From positions 930,001 to 994,000 of the forward strand of contig NZ_FNVQ01000001.1 of the NCBI RefSeq assembly GCF_900108065.1: a stretch of 64,000 bases of DNA, read 5' to 3'. Positions 9,380 to 17,214 of the stretch are shown here, piece after piece. This DNA is from Marinobacterium lutimaris. Its GTDB lineage: Bacteria > Pseudomonadota > Gammaproteobacteria > Pseudomonadales > Balneatricaceae. The first letter of the stretch is position 1; the number at the start of each line of letters is the position of its first letter. The position numbers and the translations under genes are program-made. The notes beneath the pieces were generated by a model. The model did no database searches, was not told the origin of the DNA, and saw only the letters and a program-made list of their open reading frames with translations.

Positions 9380-9680
9380 TGAACCTGCTTCCTTGTGCTA
9401 TTTTGTTATCCTAACCACGCTCTTATTTGGCATAAATACTGCCGAAAGTCTTCTGGCGGGCGCGTCATTGGGATCGTAGTGACAACTTTGGTTGTGCGAT
9501 TCCCAAGTACAGTAACTCACGCATGAAAAAGTTTTCGAAGAGCCGGGTTCTACCAAAGCTTTCCAGTTTCGAGTAGTTCGATTGCATCGTTATATCTCCT
9601 AACCCTCTCGCCCCCTAAGACCTGCACTATTCAAGTACATGCTACGGTGCGGATGTCTCGTTCCTTAATCAATCGGGGCG
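9380..9680. other. Intergenic region upstream of the Wadjet operon
   Basis: These 300 bases separate the jetC start from the end of the DUF4258 gene. I find no open frame, tRNA or clear hairpin. The jetC promoter must lie here unless the operon is read through from the DUF4258 gene, which points the same way. No convincing -35/-10 pair could be fixed by eye. Confidence 0.5.
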
Positions 9681-9950
9681 TCAGTGACGGTTGGTTTTGA
9701 AGTGGGTGGTCTTATGTCCAACGGTAACGACTATCCCGTCAGCTAACACGAGATAGCAGTTACGTAGCTTGTCCAGCATTTGCTTAGGGCAAGGCATATC
9801 ATCACAGAGCCTGCACCAGGATCGTTTATCCAGGCAGATCACCTCAGCACCACGATGGTAGTCGACTGCGCCATAGTCGATCAGAAGATCGACCATCTGG
9901 CCTGATACACCGCGCTGCTGCATTCGTAGAATTGCATGTGTTGAGTACAT
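9681..9950 (-). CDS. DUF4258-family small protein
   Basis: A small protein of 89 residues whose N-terminus reads YSTHAILRMQQRGVS, the characteristic opening of DUF4258 proteins. The family is often found in toxin-antitoxin-like pairs and defence islands; its biochemical function is not established. It has six cysteines in total, two of them in LCDDMPCP. The start at 9950 is chosen because GGAGG lies about 6 bases upstream and the longer frame (to 10091) would run through the operator region and the regulator's start. It is divergent from the WYL regulator and lies directly before the Wadjet operon on the same strand, so the regulator could control both. It may be an accessory or unrelated toxin-like gene. 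Confidence 0.7.
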   Translation of the reverse strand: MYSTHAILRMQQRGVSGQMVDLLIDYGAVDYHRGAEVICLDKRSWCRLCDDMPCPKQMLDKLRNCYLVLADGIVVTVGHKTTHFKTNRH

Positions 9951-10007
9951 GGCATCCTCCAGTCGCATCAGCGTTGTTGTAGGAGGAAGCATAGTGTATC
10001 GTTTCAA

Positions 10008-10056
10008 TACATGTAATATTTGTATACATATACACGTATGATTCAGCGTACATGTA
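10008..10056. promoter_or_regulatory. Palindrome cluster between DUF4258 and the WYL regulator
   Basis: The divergent promoter region holds two copies of the perfect palindrome TACATGTA (10008-10015 and 10049-10056), centred 41 bases apart, with a 14-base perfect palindrome TGTATACATATACA (10021-10034) between them. A spacing near four helical turns would place the outer sites on one DNA face. BrxR/CapW-type WYL regulators bind palindromes next to their own genes, so these are probable operators for the adjacent regulator. This is a sequence observation plus inference. Confidence 0.65.
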
Positions 10057-10078
10057 TCGTTGGAGGGACAGATACCCG

Positions 10079-10987
10079 ATGAGCGAGCCAAACGAAGATC
10101 TGAAATGGGAAGTGCTGCTGCGCTACCGCTATATCGAGATCATTGTGTTGTGGGAAGGACGGCTGACGACCAACCACCTGTGCAATACGTTCGGTATCAA
10201 ACGCCAGCAAGCGTCACGGGACATTAATCAATATAAGACCCTAGCACCCGACAACCTCGCCTATGATACCAGTCTGAAGGGCTACACCCCCGCCCCTAGC
10301 TTTCGGCCGATATTTACGACCGGCTATGTGGACGAGTATCTGAACCTGCTTGATTCACACAGCCTGCTCGATGGCTTTGTCCAGCGAATTGAACTACCAA
10401 GCGCGAACACCTTTGTGATCCGGGCACCGCAAAGACGAGCAGAACCAGAAATCGTGCGCATGGTGGTAGAAGCTTGCCGCACCAAACAACGCCTTGAGCT
10501 CACCTACGCATCAATGACCAATCCCCTGGGAGAAGACAGAATCATTGCGCCCCATGCGCTCGTCTCCAGCGGCTACCGATGGCATGTGAGAGCCTACTGC
10601 GAAAAGAATCGGGATTATCGCGATTTTGTGCTCGGTCGCATCCTTGAATGCGGCGATCTAATGGGCGACGTGGAGTACGAACTTCCTGAGGATCAGCTTT
10701 GGCAGGAATGTATAGAGCTCACACTGATCCCTAACCCTCATCTGACGCCGGAGCAACAAGCTCTCGTCCGTCATGAGCGTTGTTTTAACGGCCCAACATT
10801 GACGCTGGAGACGAGAAAGGCGACTGCTATTTATATGCTTCAGTTACTGCAGGTACCGACCTCCGCGCCGGCTTCTGACAGCCCAGATAACGTGAATGCG
10901 AATCCTTTGGTGCTAGAAGACTACAAGCTAATAGAAGAACTGAAGTTCGAACAAACGAGAGCTGGCCGTGCGAATACCCGGCATTAA
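10079..10987 (+). CDS. WYL-domain transcriptional regulator (BrxR/CapW-like)
   Basis: A 302-residue regulator. The N-terminal part (about residues 8-60) is a winged helix-turn-helix around TTNHLCNTFGIKRQQASRDI. A WYL domain follows at about 110-205, with APHALVSSGYRWHVRAY and RDFVLGRI, the pattern typical of BrxR/CapW. A C-terminal WCX-like region completes it. Members repress defence operons (BREX, CBASS and others) and are thought to sense a ligand made or released during infection. The start MSEP at 10079 follows GGAGGG; an upstream ATG at 10052 lies inside a palindrome and is less likely. It diverges from the DUF4258-Wadjet genes across a cluster of palindromes, so self-regulation and control of the Wadjet cargo are likely but unproven. 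Confidence 0.85.
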   Translation: MSEPNEDLKWEVLLRYRYIEIIVLWEGRLTTNHLCNTFGIKRQQASRDINQYKTLAPDNLAYDTSLKGYTPAPSFRPIFTTGYVDEYLNLLDSHSLLDGFVQRIELPSANTFVIRAPQRRAEPEIVRMVVEACRTKQRLELTYASMTNPLGEDRIIAPHALVSSGYRWHVRAYCEKNRDYRDFVLGRILECGDLMGDVEYELPEDQLWQECIELTLIPNPHLTPEQQALVRHERCFNGPTLTLETRKATAIYMLQLLQVPTSAPASDSPDNVNANPLVLEDYKLIEELKFEQTRAGRANTRH

Positions 10988-11017
10988 GTTTCTCCGATTA
11001 AAGACCCCTGCTTTGTT

Positions 11018-12508
11018 TCAGCTGGCTCGTTGATTTGCTTCTACCCAGTTACACGCTGAAAGATTGACTAACGACAGAGCCTCTTTTGACCGCGTAACCG
11101 CGGTATAGAACCATCGCCAATCGTTCTGCGTCATTAGTGGTTTGCCCTCCAAATCAACGATAACATGTGACCACTCTCCTCCCTGGGCTTTGTGGCAGGT
11201 CAATGCGTACCCAAACTTCACTTGCAGTGCGTTGTAGAAGGGATCGGTTGCGAGCAACGCTTTAAACGCCTCACTTTCTTTACTTATGTAACGGTGCCGC
11301 TTATGTACAAGCTCCACAAGTGCCCAACGCTCAGCTTGGCTTAAGTTCGTTCGATTGTTGTAGAGCAGATTTTCTAAAACCAGAATGGGCCGGAATTCGG
11401 TTCCGCCGTCTGCGTTAGAAATCTCTATCGTAATTCCTCTAAAATTCAGCTGAACCTCACACCCATTGTGCCCAACCAGCCGCTCTCGCTGTTGCTTCAG
11501 ATTAGCACCAACGACCTGCACTAATTCACCATTGGGCAAGTCTAATAAAGGGTTATTTTTCACTACCAGCAATGTATCGCCTTGCATGATATTCATACAG
11601 TGACGGCCCCATAGATACCTACGCACCGTCATGTTGTAACGACTGACTTGAGCATTAGTGCGCACGACAGCCATAACCGACTTACCTTGATTAATACCGC
11701 TAACAATGTCGATGGCCGCCTGACGAAAATTGCTGACATAGACCTGACCTCCAAAGGAGTCGGCGATGGGTTTGATTTCCGGTGCTGAAATGCGCTGCCG
11801 AGCCTCATATGCGAGGTTTAGAACATCGCCACCCTCCGTTTGTCTTACCACAGTAGTCAATTCATAGCGTTGGACCCTGATGTCGTATTGCGATTGCAGG
11901 AATTCGAGCGATAACGCAGGCGATTCGCTACCACGCACTGGCGGCAGCTGTGCCATGTCGCCAACAAACATCAGCTTAACTCTGCGGGATCGCTCCTCTT
12001 TAGGTCTGTCGAGACCAAGATAGCGCATCAGATCATTAAGCAATTGGCCGGAGCCGTACCGCGTATCACCGTCATTACTAGATCCATTACCGATCATGGA
12101 TGCCTCGTCGACAACAACTACATCGAAATCGCCTGCATTTTGCTTCAAGGCAAAATACATCGAGACGAGCGGTAGGCCTTCCGCTTCGGCTGATTCATCG
12201 AAAGTAATATCAGCCAAGTAGAAGATTGACCCGTGTATAGTCGACACCTTCACGACTTCTGGGGTTTCTGACAATGACCGCTCAACCTTTAAACGCGCAA
12301 TTCTTACTGCTCTGCCTGTTGGAGCGAGTAATAAAGGCCGTAAACCGGAGCTTATAGCCATCTCCAGCACACAAGACAGCAACGTCGTTTTCCCAGTCCC
12401 GGCACTTCCACACAGGATGAATACGTCCTGCCCAGGATCCTCAAAAAAGCAGTTAACCTTTGCCAGCGCTTGGCTCTGATCCTCATTCATTACTAGCGTT
12501 TCTGCCAT
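11018..12508 (-). CDS. RecD/Dda-like SF1B helicase
   Basis: A 496-residue ATP-dependent helicase. Walker A is GSAGTGKTT at about residues 33-41, and motif Ia is LLLAPTGRAV. Walker B is VVVVDEASMI, motif III is MFVGDMAQLPPV, and the C-terminal motifs include ALTCHKAQGGEW and FYTAVTRSKE. This order is that of superfamily 1B RecD2/Dda/Pif1-type 5'-3' DNA helicases. The start at 12508 has GGGGAAG just upstream; the earlier ATG at 12529 lacks a good site. It is shorter than RecD2 and lacks its long N-terminal region. It lies in the island between the WYL regulator (convergent) and a small unknown gene. The helicase assignment is firm; the role in the element's replication or in defence is open. 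Confidence 0.85.
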   Translation of the reverse strand: MAETLVMNEDQSQALAKVNCFFEDPGQDVFILCGSAGTGKTTLLSCVLEMAISSGLRPLLLAPTGRAVRIARLKVERSLSETPEVVKVSTIHGSIFYLADITFDESAEAEGLPLVSMYFALKQNAGDFDVVVVDEASMIGNGSSNDGDTRYGSGQLLNDLMRYLGLDRPKEERSRRVKLMFVGDMAQLPPVRGSESPALSLEFLQSQYDIRVQRYELTTVVRQTEGGDVLNLAYEARQRISAPEIKPIADSFGGQVYVSNFRQAAIDIVSGINQGKSVMAVVRTNAQVSRYNMTVRRYLWGRHCMNIMQGDTLLVVKNNPLLDLPNGELVQVVGANLKQQRERLVGHNGCEVQLNFRGITIEISNADGGTEFRPILVLENLLYNNRTNLSQAERWALVELVHKRHRYISKESEAFKALLATDPFYNALQVKFGYALTCHKAQGGEWSHVIVDLEGKPLMTQNDWRWFYTAVTRSKEALSLVNLSACNWVEANQRAS

Positions 12509-12582
12509 AATCTTCCCCACGTAAAACACACCTACAGACGGGTAACTGAAGCAATGCCGTCTAACGGCAGACTGAGTTGAAA

Positions 12583-12870
12583 TCAGATCGATTTAGCTTC
12601 AATGGCCTCGATTAACCGCTTAACGCCAAACCGCTCCCGTTGCTCTGAGCGTACGATCCATTTCCCAGGACCCGGCCAGAAGTCGATCAGTCCGTTAACG
12701 CCCTGCAGAATCAGGTGAGCTCCGCCGTTTTTCGATTCGAACTCAATCCCATGCTGGGCAAGCATCACAGCGCTTGACTGACGATTGTTGGAGCGTTTCT
12801 GTTGCCCTCGCTTGGAGCGTGCGATAATTATTGCGAGTTCATGTCTATCTACCTGTTGGTGAGTTGGCAT
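12583..12870 (-). CDS. Small conserved-looking hypothetical protein
   Basis: A 95-residue basic protein with a clear ribosome binding site (GGAGG about 7 bases before the ATG). The sequence has a polar, Arg/Lys-rich N-terminus and a compact C-terminal half with GGAHLILQG, IDFWPGPGKW and RFGVKRLIEAI. This looks like a small folded domain, of a kind common in phage and island genes, but I cannot name the family. It ends about 75 bases before the helicase start on the same strand, so the two are likely co-transcribed. It may be a nucleic-acid-binding accessory, which is only a guess from charge. Confidence 0.6.
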   Translation of the reverse strand: MPTHQQVDRHELAIIIARSKRGQQKRSNNRQSSAVMLAQHGIEFESKNGGAHLILQGVNGLIDFWPGPGKWIVRSEQRERFGVKRLIEAIEAKSI

Positions 12871-13063
12871 GATTTTTCCTCCGCCAAATGTACAAAAAGG
12901 AACCCGCCAGGTGCCTCAGGCTAAGCGATAAGCTTTAGCGTTACGGCTATCTGAACGGTGATATTTCTTCTATATCATTACGGCAGCCCAGTATTTATTT
13001 ACTGAGCGAGGAAGATCATTTAGCGGTGGCGAGACTCATGGAAAAATGAGGGCATAAAACGAA

Positions 13064-13102
13064 GAGAAGGCAGCTACCCCACTCCTGGGGATAGCGCCTC
13101 TC
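13064..13102 (-). terminator. Hairpin downstream of the XRE-family regulator
   Basis: A long imperfect stem (outer arms GAGAAGGC/GCGCCTCTC, inner arms GCTACCCC/GGGGATAGC) lies just past the stop at 13118. On the minus strand it is followed by a pyrimidine-rich stretch without a clean T-tract. It is a possible terminator or processing hairpin. Confidence 0.4.
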
Positions 13103-13117
13103 ATCAGATGCATCTCG

Positions 13118-13558
13118 TTATTGTCTATCGGGACGTTGTCGTGCTTTGCTGGCTCGGTGGAGCTCCCGTACGAATTCAGGCTGAAGCGATGCCCAGGCCA
13201 ACAGAGTAACTGCTGCGCCGCTAGGGTGCCTACGCCCCTGCTCCCAATCTCTCAGTGTTTTTGCACTAATTCCCAAGCAGCGAGAGAAGCTCTCCTGAGT
13301 GAGCTTCAGTGCCTTCCTTGTTTGAATAGCGGACTCAACCACAGGATCGAGTTCCGTGGCCAGACCAGGAATATCGTTCCAAAGACACGCAGAACCCGGG
13401 TTATTTGACTGCATTGCCGGAGATAGCCCGGCTCGAATAGTCTGCCGGTCTGGGAATTGCTGGCCGTACTGTTGATGTGTAGGTCGTGAGACATTCTGAT
13501 GTTCCCGCTCGTAGTTCAACATCCAGCGATCTGCATACGAAAGGTGTTTATCTGACAT
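13118..13558 (-). CDS. XRE-family helix-turn-helix regulator
   Basis: A 146-residue protein with a C-terminal Cro/CI-type helix-turn-helix: TQESFSRCLGISAKTLRDWEQGRRHPSG at about residues 94-120. This resembles NadS/HigA-type antitoxins and phage regulators that put the DNA-binding domain after a variable N-terminus. GGAGAA precedes the ATG at 13558. No toxin-like partner is visible next to it, although the 95-residue gene downstream could be considered. It is probably a local regulator of the island's early genes. Family assignment is good; targets are unknown. Confidence 0.75.
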   Translation of the reverse strand: MSDKHLSYADRWMLNYEREHQNVSRPTHQQYGQQFPDRQTIRAGLSPAMQSNNPGSACLWNDIPGLATELDPVVESAIQTRKALKLTQESFSRCLGISAKTLRDWEQGRRHPSGAAVTLLAWASLQPEFVRELHRASKARQRPDRQ

Positions 13559-13705
13559 GGTGGGATTCTCCAGATCAAGTTACGTGGGGGCAACGCCGTA
13601 CATAACATCTGATATGAACTGCGATTAGTATCGCCGTTAACTGCCCTACTTGAAGTATTTCTCTGATTTTATCGTGAGTGCCTACAGCTCCCCTCACGCT
13701 GCTGC

Positions 13706-14395
13706 TCACGGATACTTATGCGGAGCACATCGAAATGGATGCACCTTACCGAGGAACGGCTTTGTCCACGCCTTACAGAGATAGCTAAGCGCTTCAAAAC
13801 ATCGATCCTTCGCATCCAAATCATTCGGATTAAACCGGTACTGGCCCGACACATTCACTAAACCCATTTGTCGCACCTCATCTGTAGCAGAGGGAAGCGC
13901 AAGCGCACTGGCCCATGCCGCCTGTATTCGACCCATGAGGTTGTTAGACGTGTCGTCGAATGACCCCAACGCACCATAGGTATCACCGTTGACTAAGAGC
14001 ATCAGGTGAAAGTGGGGATTGCCCTGCTCGTGACCTATTTCGTAAGCCCTGATCCAGTGCACCCTTGTTGGTGAAACGCGATGGCCAGCTCTCGCTCGGT
14101 TCCGGCAGTCCGTATTGATCCTCCCTTCCAATGAGGCAATAAATTTTTCTATTAGAGACCTGTCATTAACTTCTTGCAGATACGGACAATCGGCTGCCAG
14201 TGCCCAGCTCGGAAGGTACAAATCTAGCCTTACCGCATAGACACGGCGATAAAGCGACTCTACAAAGTCGAGTTGGTTGAGAGCTTGTAACAGGTACTCT
14301 TGGATTAACGGGCCTTTTTTCGTTTGGACCGTAAGCCCCATGAAAGAGCTATCGGTGTAACGGGTTAGGTGTGCAGGAATGAATACATCGTTCAT
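13706..14395 (-). CDS. Inovirus Gp2 / YagK-YfjJ family protein
   Basis: A 229-residue protein matching what I know of the YagK/YfjJ C-terminal (inovirus Gp2) family, common in P4-like satellites and cryptic prophages. The core contains ARAGHRVSPTRVHWIRAYE and GNPHFHLMLLVNGD; the His-x-His resembles the HUH metal-binding signature of rolling-circle initiators. A late aromatic-rich segment includes SYLCKAW. The start at 14395 is chosen because AGGAAA sits upstream and the protein then begins with a typical N-terminus; the longer frame to 14473 has no support. A role in replication of the element is an inference from the family and the HUH-like motif. Confidence 0.75.
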   Translation of the reverse strand: MNDVFIPAHLTRYTDSSFMGLTVQTKKGPLIQEYLLQALNQLDFVESLYRRVYAVRLDLYLPSWALAADCPYLQEVNDRSLIEKFIASLEGRINTDCRNRARAGHRVSPTRVHWIRAYEIGHEQGNPHFHLMLLVNGDTYGALGSFDDTSNNLMGRIQAAWASALALPSATDEVRQMGLVNVSGQYRFNPNDLDAKDRCFEALSYLCKAWTKPFLGKVHPFRCAPHKYP

Positions 14396-14660
14396 TACTA
14401 TTTTCCTGTATCTGATATGGTCTTGCTGGCAGCTAGACCGGGTTGACACTCCTCCACTCCCCATAGATTGCATATTCTGGTTATTACCATTTCATATATA
14501 AATGGAACACATATATTACTAACCACAACGCCGTTGCCGAAAAATACGGTAACTGTTGAGTTTTTTATCGAGAGTTATCGTGCCAAAGTGAAGGCACTGC
14601 TCTGGGGAATTTTGGGAGAGGAGTTGTTTCGGTGAGTAAACTTGAAGGGTGCTGAAGTCC

Positions 14661-14852
14661 TCAGTTAGCGAGGTCGTCCCGTTCCGCGATACGGGCTTCA
14701 ATCCATTCGTTGATTTCTTCTTCAACCCAGGCGACCGAGCGGCCTCCTATAGAGACTGACTTGGGAAATCTTCCTTCGTCGATTTGACGGTAGATGCTGG
14801 CACGGGACAGGCCCGTGAGCTTTGATACTTCTGATTGTCTGATTAATCGCAT
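14661..14852 (-). CDS. AlpA-type excisionase/regulator
   Basis: A 63-residue DNA-binding protein with the AlpA pattern: RQSEVSKLTGLSRASIYRQIDEGRFP, then VSIGGRSVAWVEEEINEWIEARI. AlpA proteins (from CP4-57 and P4) act as transcription activators of integrase or as excision directionality factors. The start at 14852 is preferred because GGAG lies about 8 bases upstream; an ATG two codons earlier (14858) would be too close. It stands between the Gp2-like gene and the 470-residue protein on the same strand. With the integrase at 17215-18438 it makes excision control of the island plausible. Confidence 0.85.
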   Translation of the reverse strand: MRLIRQSEVSKLTGLSRASIYRQIDEGRFPKSVSIGGRSVAWVEEEINEWIEARIAERDDLAN

Positions 14853-14902
14853 GATCATGACTCCATATTGTTGGTCATGTCATGTGGCAGATCTGTAAGA
14901 AT

Positions 14903-16315
14903 TTATTGGGTCACGATTTCATAGCCATTCTTGCCTAGAGCTATTAGCTCCGGCGATTTCCTAATTTGCCATCCTTTTCCGCTTGCGTTCGAGCATACCC
15001 ATAGCCTTTCGCTTACGCTTTCGGTATTTGTCGGGAACACATCAATCCTTAATGATTTCGCCCTCACGCGCGTAGGGCCTATAAATGGTTCTGCTGGCAA
15101 TATAGAAAACCGGAAGTCGCTTAAGGCTTGTCCATCGAGGTCATTAGTACAATGCTTGAGTAGGTCGCGGATGATTCGTGCCTGACTACTAGCATCGATG
15201 GTCATCTGCTCAAGGAATGCATCGTATGTCAGCGATGGCCACGCTTCTATACTTTCTTTATCCATACAAGCAGACTGCATACGAACGAAACCTTCTATCG
15301 TCAATTCCACCTGCTCCTTACGTTTACGGCTCTGATGGTATCTTTTAGTCATTTTGCCAACTCGTTCTGCACTACCGTCGAACGGACCAAAAAAACCTTT
15401 ATAGCGTGAAAGCATCTCCGAAACATTGTAGTCCAATACCGATTGGACACGCTTCCTCACCGCCTCCTGAGCAAGGTCTTGTAAGTAAAGTTTCACAAAA
15501 ACTCCATCACTGTCATCTGTTCGACCTTCTAGCCACCTTTCAGGGTGTCCTTGATCATATGTACATCGGTGAATGACTAGATGAAACCCTGAAATACGAG
15601 AAGCCCCGAAGAAAGGGTGAAATAAATTTAAATGATAAACGGTATTAGCCTTTCGGCAAAACACATGGCCGTTTGCTCCTGGTACTACGGCTCGGATAAA
15701 TCCATGTTTCATGAGTGTTCGTATTTGGCTTCGCAACCTTTCCGAAGTCATGCCTGTTAGGTCCCTGATATCACTGTGACTTAACGCATCTAGACGACCT
15801 TTTTCATCGGCGTGCTCCAACATTACCGCCAATAACCAGGAGCTTGCGCGACCAATTTTATCACCGGCATTATTCTCTGATTTAGCCGATATTAAAAATT
15901 TCTGCAATTTGCGAATCGGGATGTATTCTCTCCTATCGAACCTATTGCTTATAGGGTCACTAAATTTTGGCGTGAATATGTAAGACTTCTTAGGTCGTCC
16001 CCCGGTTGCCGCGAACAGATCACTAACCAGTGATTCACTATTCTTTAAAAGCTGCAAGACGTAAGAAGTTACTCCCGACGTGGAGTGAGTCTCGGCTGCT
16101 AGCTTCCGCACAGTCCAGGTCAGAGATTGTGCTCCCTTCCTCTGGTAGAGCTCGCAGAGCCGAAAAAGAAATAACCGCTCTTCCGGAGAAAGAAGCGTCC
16201 GAGCACGGAGAGCCTGAAGCTTGCTTTGGCGTTCGAGCCTGGAGTCTTTATCTGCCGGGAAGCACTCCGGAAAGATCTCCTTTGTTCTGGTTCTTAACAG
16301 CAAGTAGGGATTCAT
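14903..16315 (-). CDS. Unknown island protein with two helix-turn-helix-like segments
   Basis: A 470-residue protein I do not recognise. Two segments read as helix-turn-helix or winged-helix units: about residues 62-93 (WTVRKLAAETHSTSGVTSYV) and about 178-215 (SHSDIRDLTGMTSERLRSQI then a hydrophobic beta-like run). The C-terminal half is basic and lacks catalytic motifs that I can see. Such proteins next to AlpA and Gp2-like genes can be initiators or regulators of the element, but no function is claimed. The start at 16315 has AGGGA upstream. It diverges from the 242-residue gene over a region holding two TAACGTTA palindromes. Base composition is A+T-richer than the chromosomal part of the window, as expected for acquired DNA. 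Confidence 0.65.
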   Translation of the reverse strand: MNPYLLLRTRTKEIFPECFPADKDSRLERQSKLQALRARTLLSPEERLFLFRLCELYQRKGAQSLTWTVRKLAAETHSTSGVTSYVLQLLKNSESLVSDLFAATGGRPKKSYIFTPKFSDPISNRFDRREYIPIRKLQKFLISAKSENNAGDKIGRASSWLLAVMLEHADEKGRLDALSHSDIRDLTGMTSERLRSQIRTLMKHGFIRAVVPGANGHVFCRKANTVYHLNLFHPFFGASRISGFHLVIHRCTYDQGHPERWLEGRTDDSDGVFVKLYLQDLAQEAVRKRVQSVLDYNVSEMLSRYKGFFGPFDGSAERVGKMTKRYHQSRKRKEQVELTIEGFVRMQSACMDKESIEAWPSLTYDAFLEQMTIDASSQARIIRDLLKHCTNDLDGQALSDFRFSILPAEPFIGPTRVRAKSLRIDVFPTNTESVSERLWVCSNASGKGWQIRKSPELIALGKNGYEIVTQ

Positions 16316-16383
16316 CAGTCACTGTCCCTTGGAAAGAGCGTAGTTTAGCATAAATAATACCCTATATATGCAATACGTTATTT

Positions 16384-16402
16384 TAACGTTACACTAACGT
16401 TA
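16384..16402. repeat. Tandem TAACGTTA palindromes in a divergent promoter
   Basis: Two copies of the 8-base palindrome TAACGTTA (16384-16391 and 16395-16402) are separated by CAC, giving an 11-base period of one helical turn. They lie between two divergent island genes. They could be an operator or small iterons. Confidence 0.65.
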
Positions 16403-16452
16403 GGATAACCCTACGAATTGTCGTTATTTAGGTTGAATTAAAGGGTAAAATC

Positions 16453-17181
16453 GTGCGCACATATAGAGACAACAAGGCAGAGGAGCTAGAAGAGTCTCTT
16501 CGCAAGTGGCTTGCCAGTGACAGTAGTGAACAAGTGCAAGTGTCCTGGGCCTGCAAGTATCTAAGACGCCATCCCCTAGAAGGAGTAACGTCCCCCCTGC
16601 TCTCAGATACTGCTGAAGCACTTATTCAGCACGTATGCGCAGCCCCAGTAAGCTTCATCAATCAGGACAGGATTCGGAAAATGCGCGGGAGCTGGCGTGT
16701 CGCCAAGTTGAAGTTCAATAATAAGCTGGCATCTCATACTTTTATGCTATCGCACGATGCTGAGTGGATATTAAATAAACGTTCAAAATCTATAGCGAGA
16801 AGTCGGAATGGGCAGGGACCAAAAAGCATGGTTATAGAAGATTTATTGATTGAAGAAAAAGATATAAATAAAAAAATAAAATCAGAGATAACAAAAGCAA
16901 AAAAAGATGCAGTAGAAAAAATTAATAATTTAAAAACGACGCTTGACTCTATAAGTTACAAGCTTAAAGAAAAAGAAGAGAAAATAGCGGAGGAAGAAAG
17001 GAATAACGAAATCTTAATCTCAACCATAGAGGAAATAAACCATCTGATAATGGAAGTAATTACACATCCTAATAAAGCCCTCGAGGATTTTGAACAGAAT
17101 TATGAAGATGGATTTACACACATATTGGAGAAGCTACCGGATAACATAAAGAAAAAAATAAATAAATTAAAGTTATTTTAA
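16453..17181 (+). CDS. Unknown protein with a long basic coiled coil
   Basis: A 242-residue protein starting at GTG (16453), with AAGGG about 7 bases before it. The first 130 residues form a folded-looking domain with a helix-turn-helix-like TAEALIQH and a RIRKMRGSWR stretch. From about residue 130 to 225 the protein is a Lys/Glu-rich coiled coil (KEKEEKIAEEERNNE). The DNA changes sharply at about 16,830: the coiled-coil half is extremely A+T-rich, unlike its own 5' half and all neighbours. This looks like a fusion or recombination of two sources. The N-terminus resembles plasmid 'KfrA-like' DNA-binding proteins with coiled-coil tails, which I suggest only tentatively. It is convergent with the integrase. 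Confidence 0.6.
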   Translation: MRTYRDNKAEELEESLRKWLASDSSEQVQVSWACKYLRRHPLEGVTSPLLSDTAEALIQHVCAAPVSFINQDRIRKMRGSWRVAKLKFNNKLASHTFMLSHDAEWILNKRSKSIARSRNGQGPKSMVIEDLLIEEKDINKKIKSEITKAKKDAVEKINNLKTTLDSISYKLKEKEEKIAEEERNNEILISTIEEINHLIMEVITHPNKALEDFEQNYEDGFTHILEKLPDNIKKKINKLKLF

Positions 17182-17214
17182 TATATAAAAGTTCTTTATC
17201 AATTAATTTTCAAA

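Noticed and set aside
14519-14725. A 68-codon frame overlapping the AlpA gene
   Set aside because: AlpA in another frame has a good ribosome site and a clear family pattern.
1-17000. Left attachment repeat matching the tRNA-Leu 3' end
   Set aside because: No convincing copy was seen, so the island end is placed outside the window.
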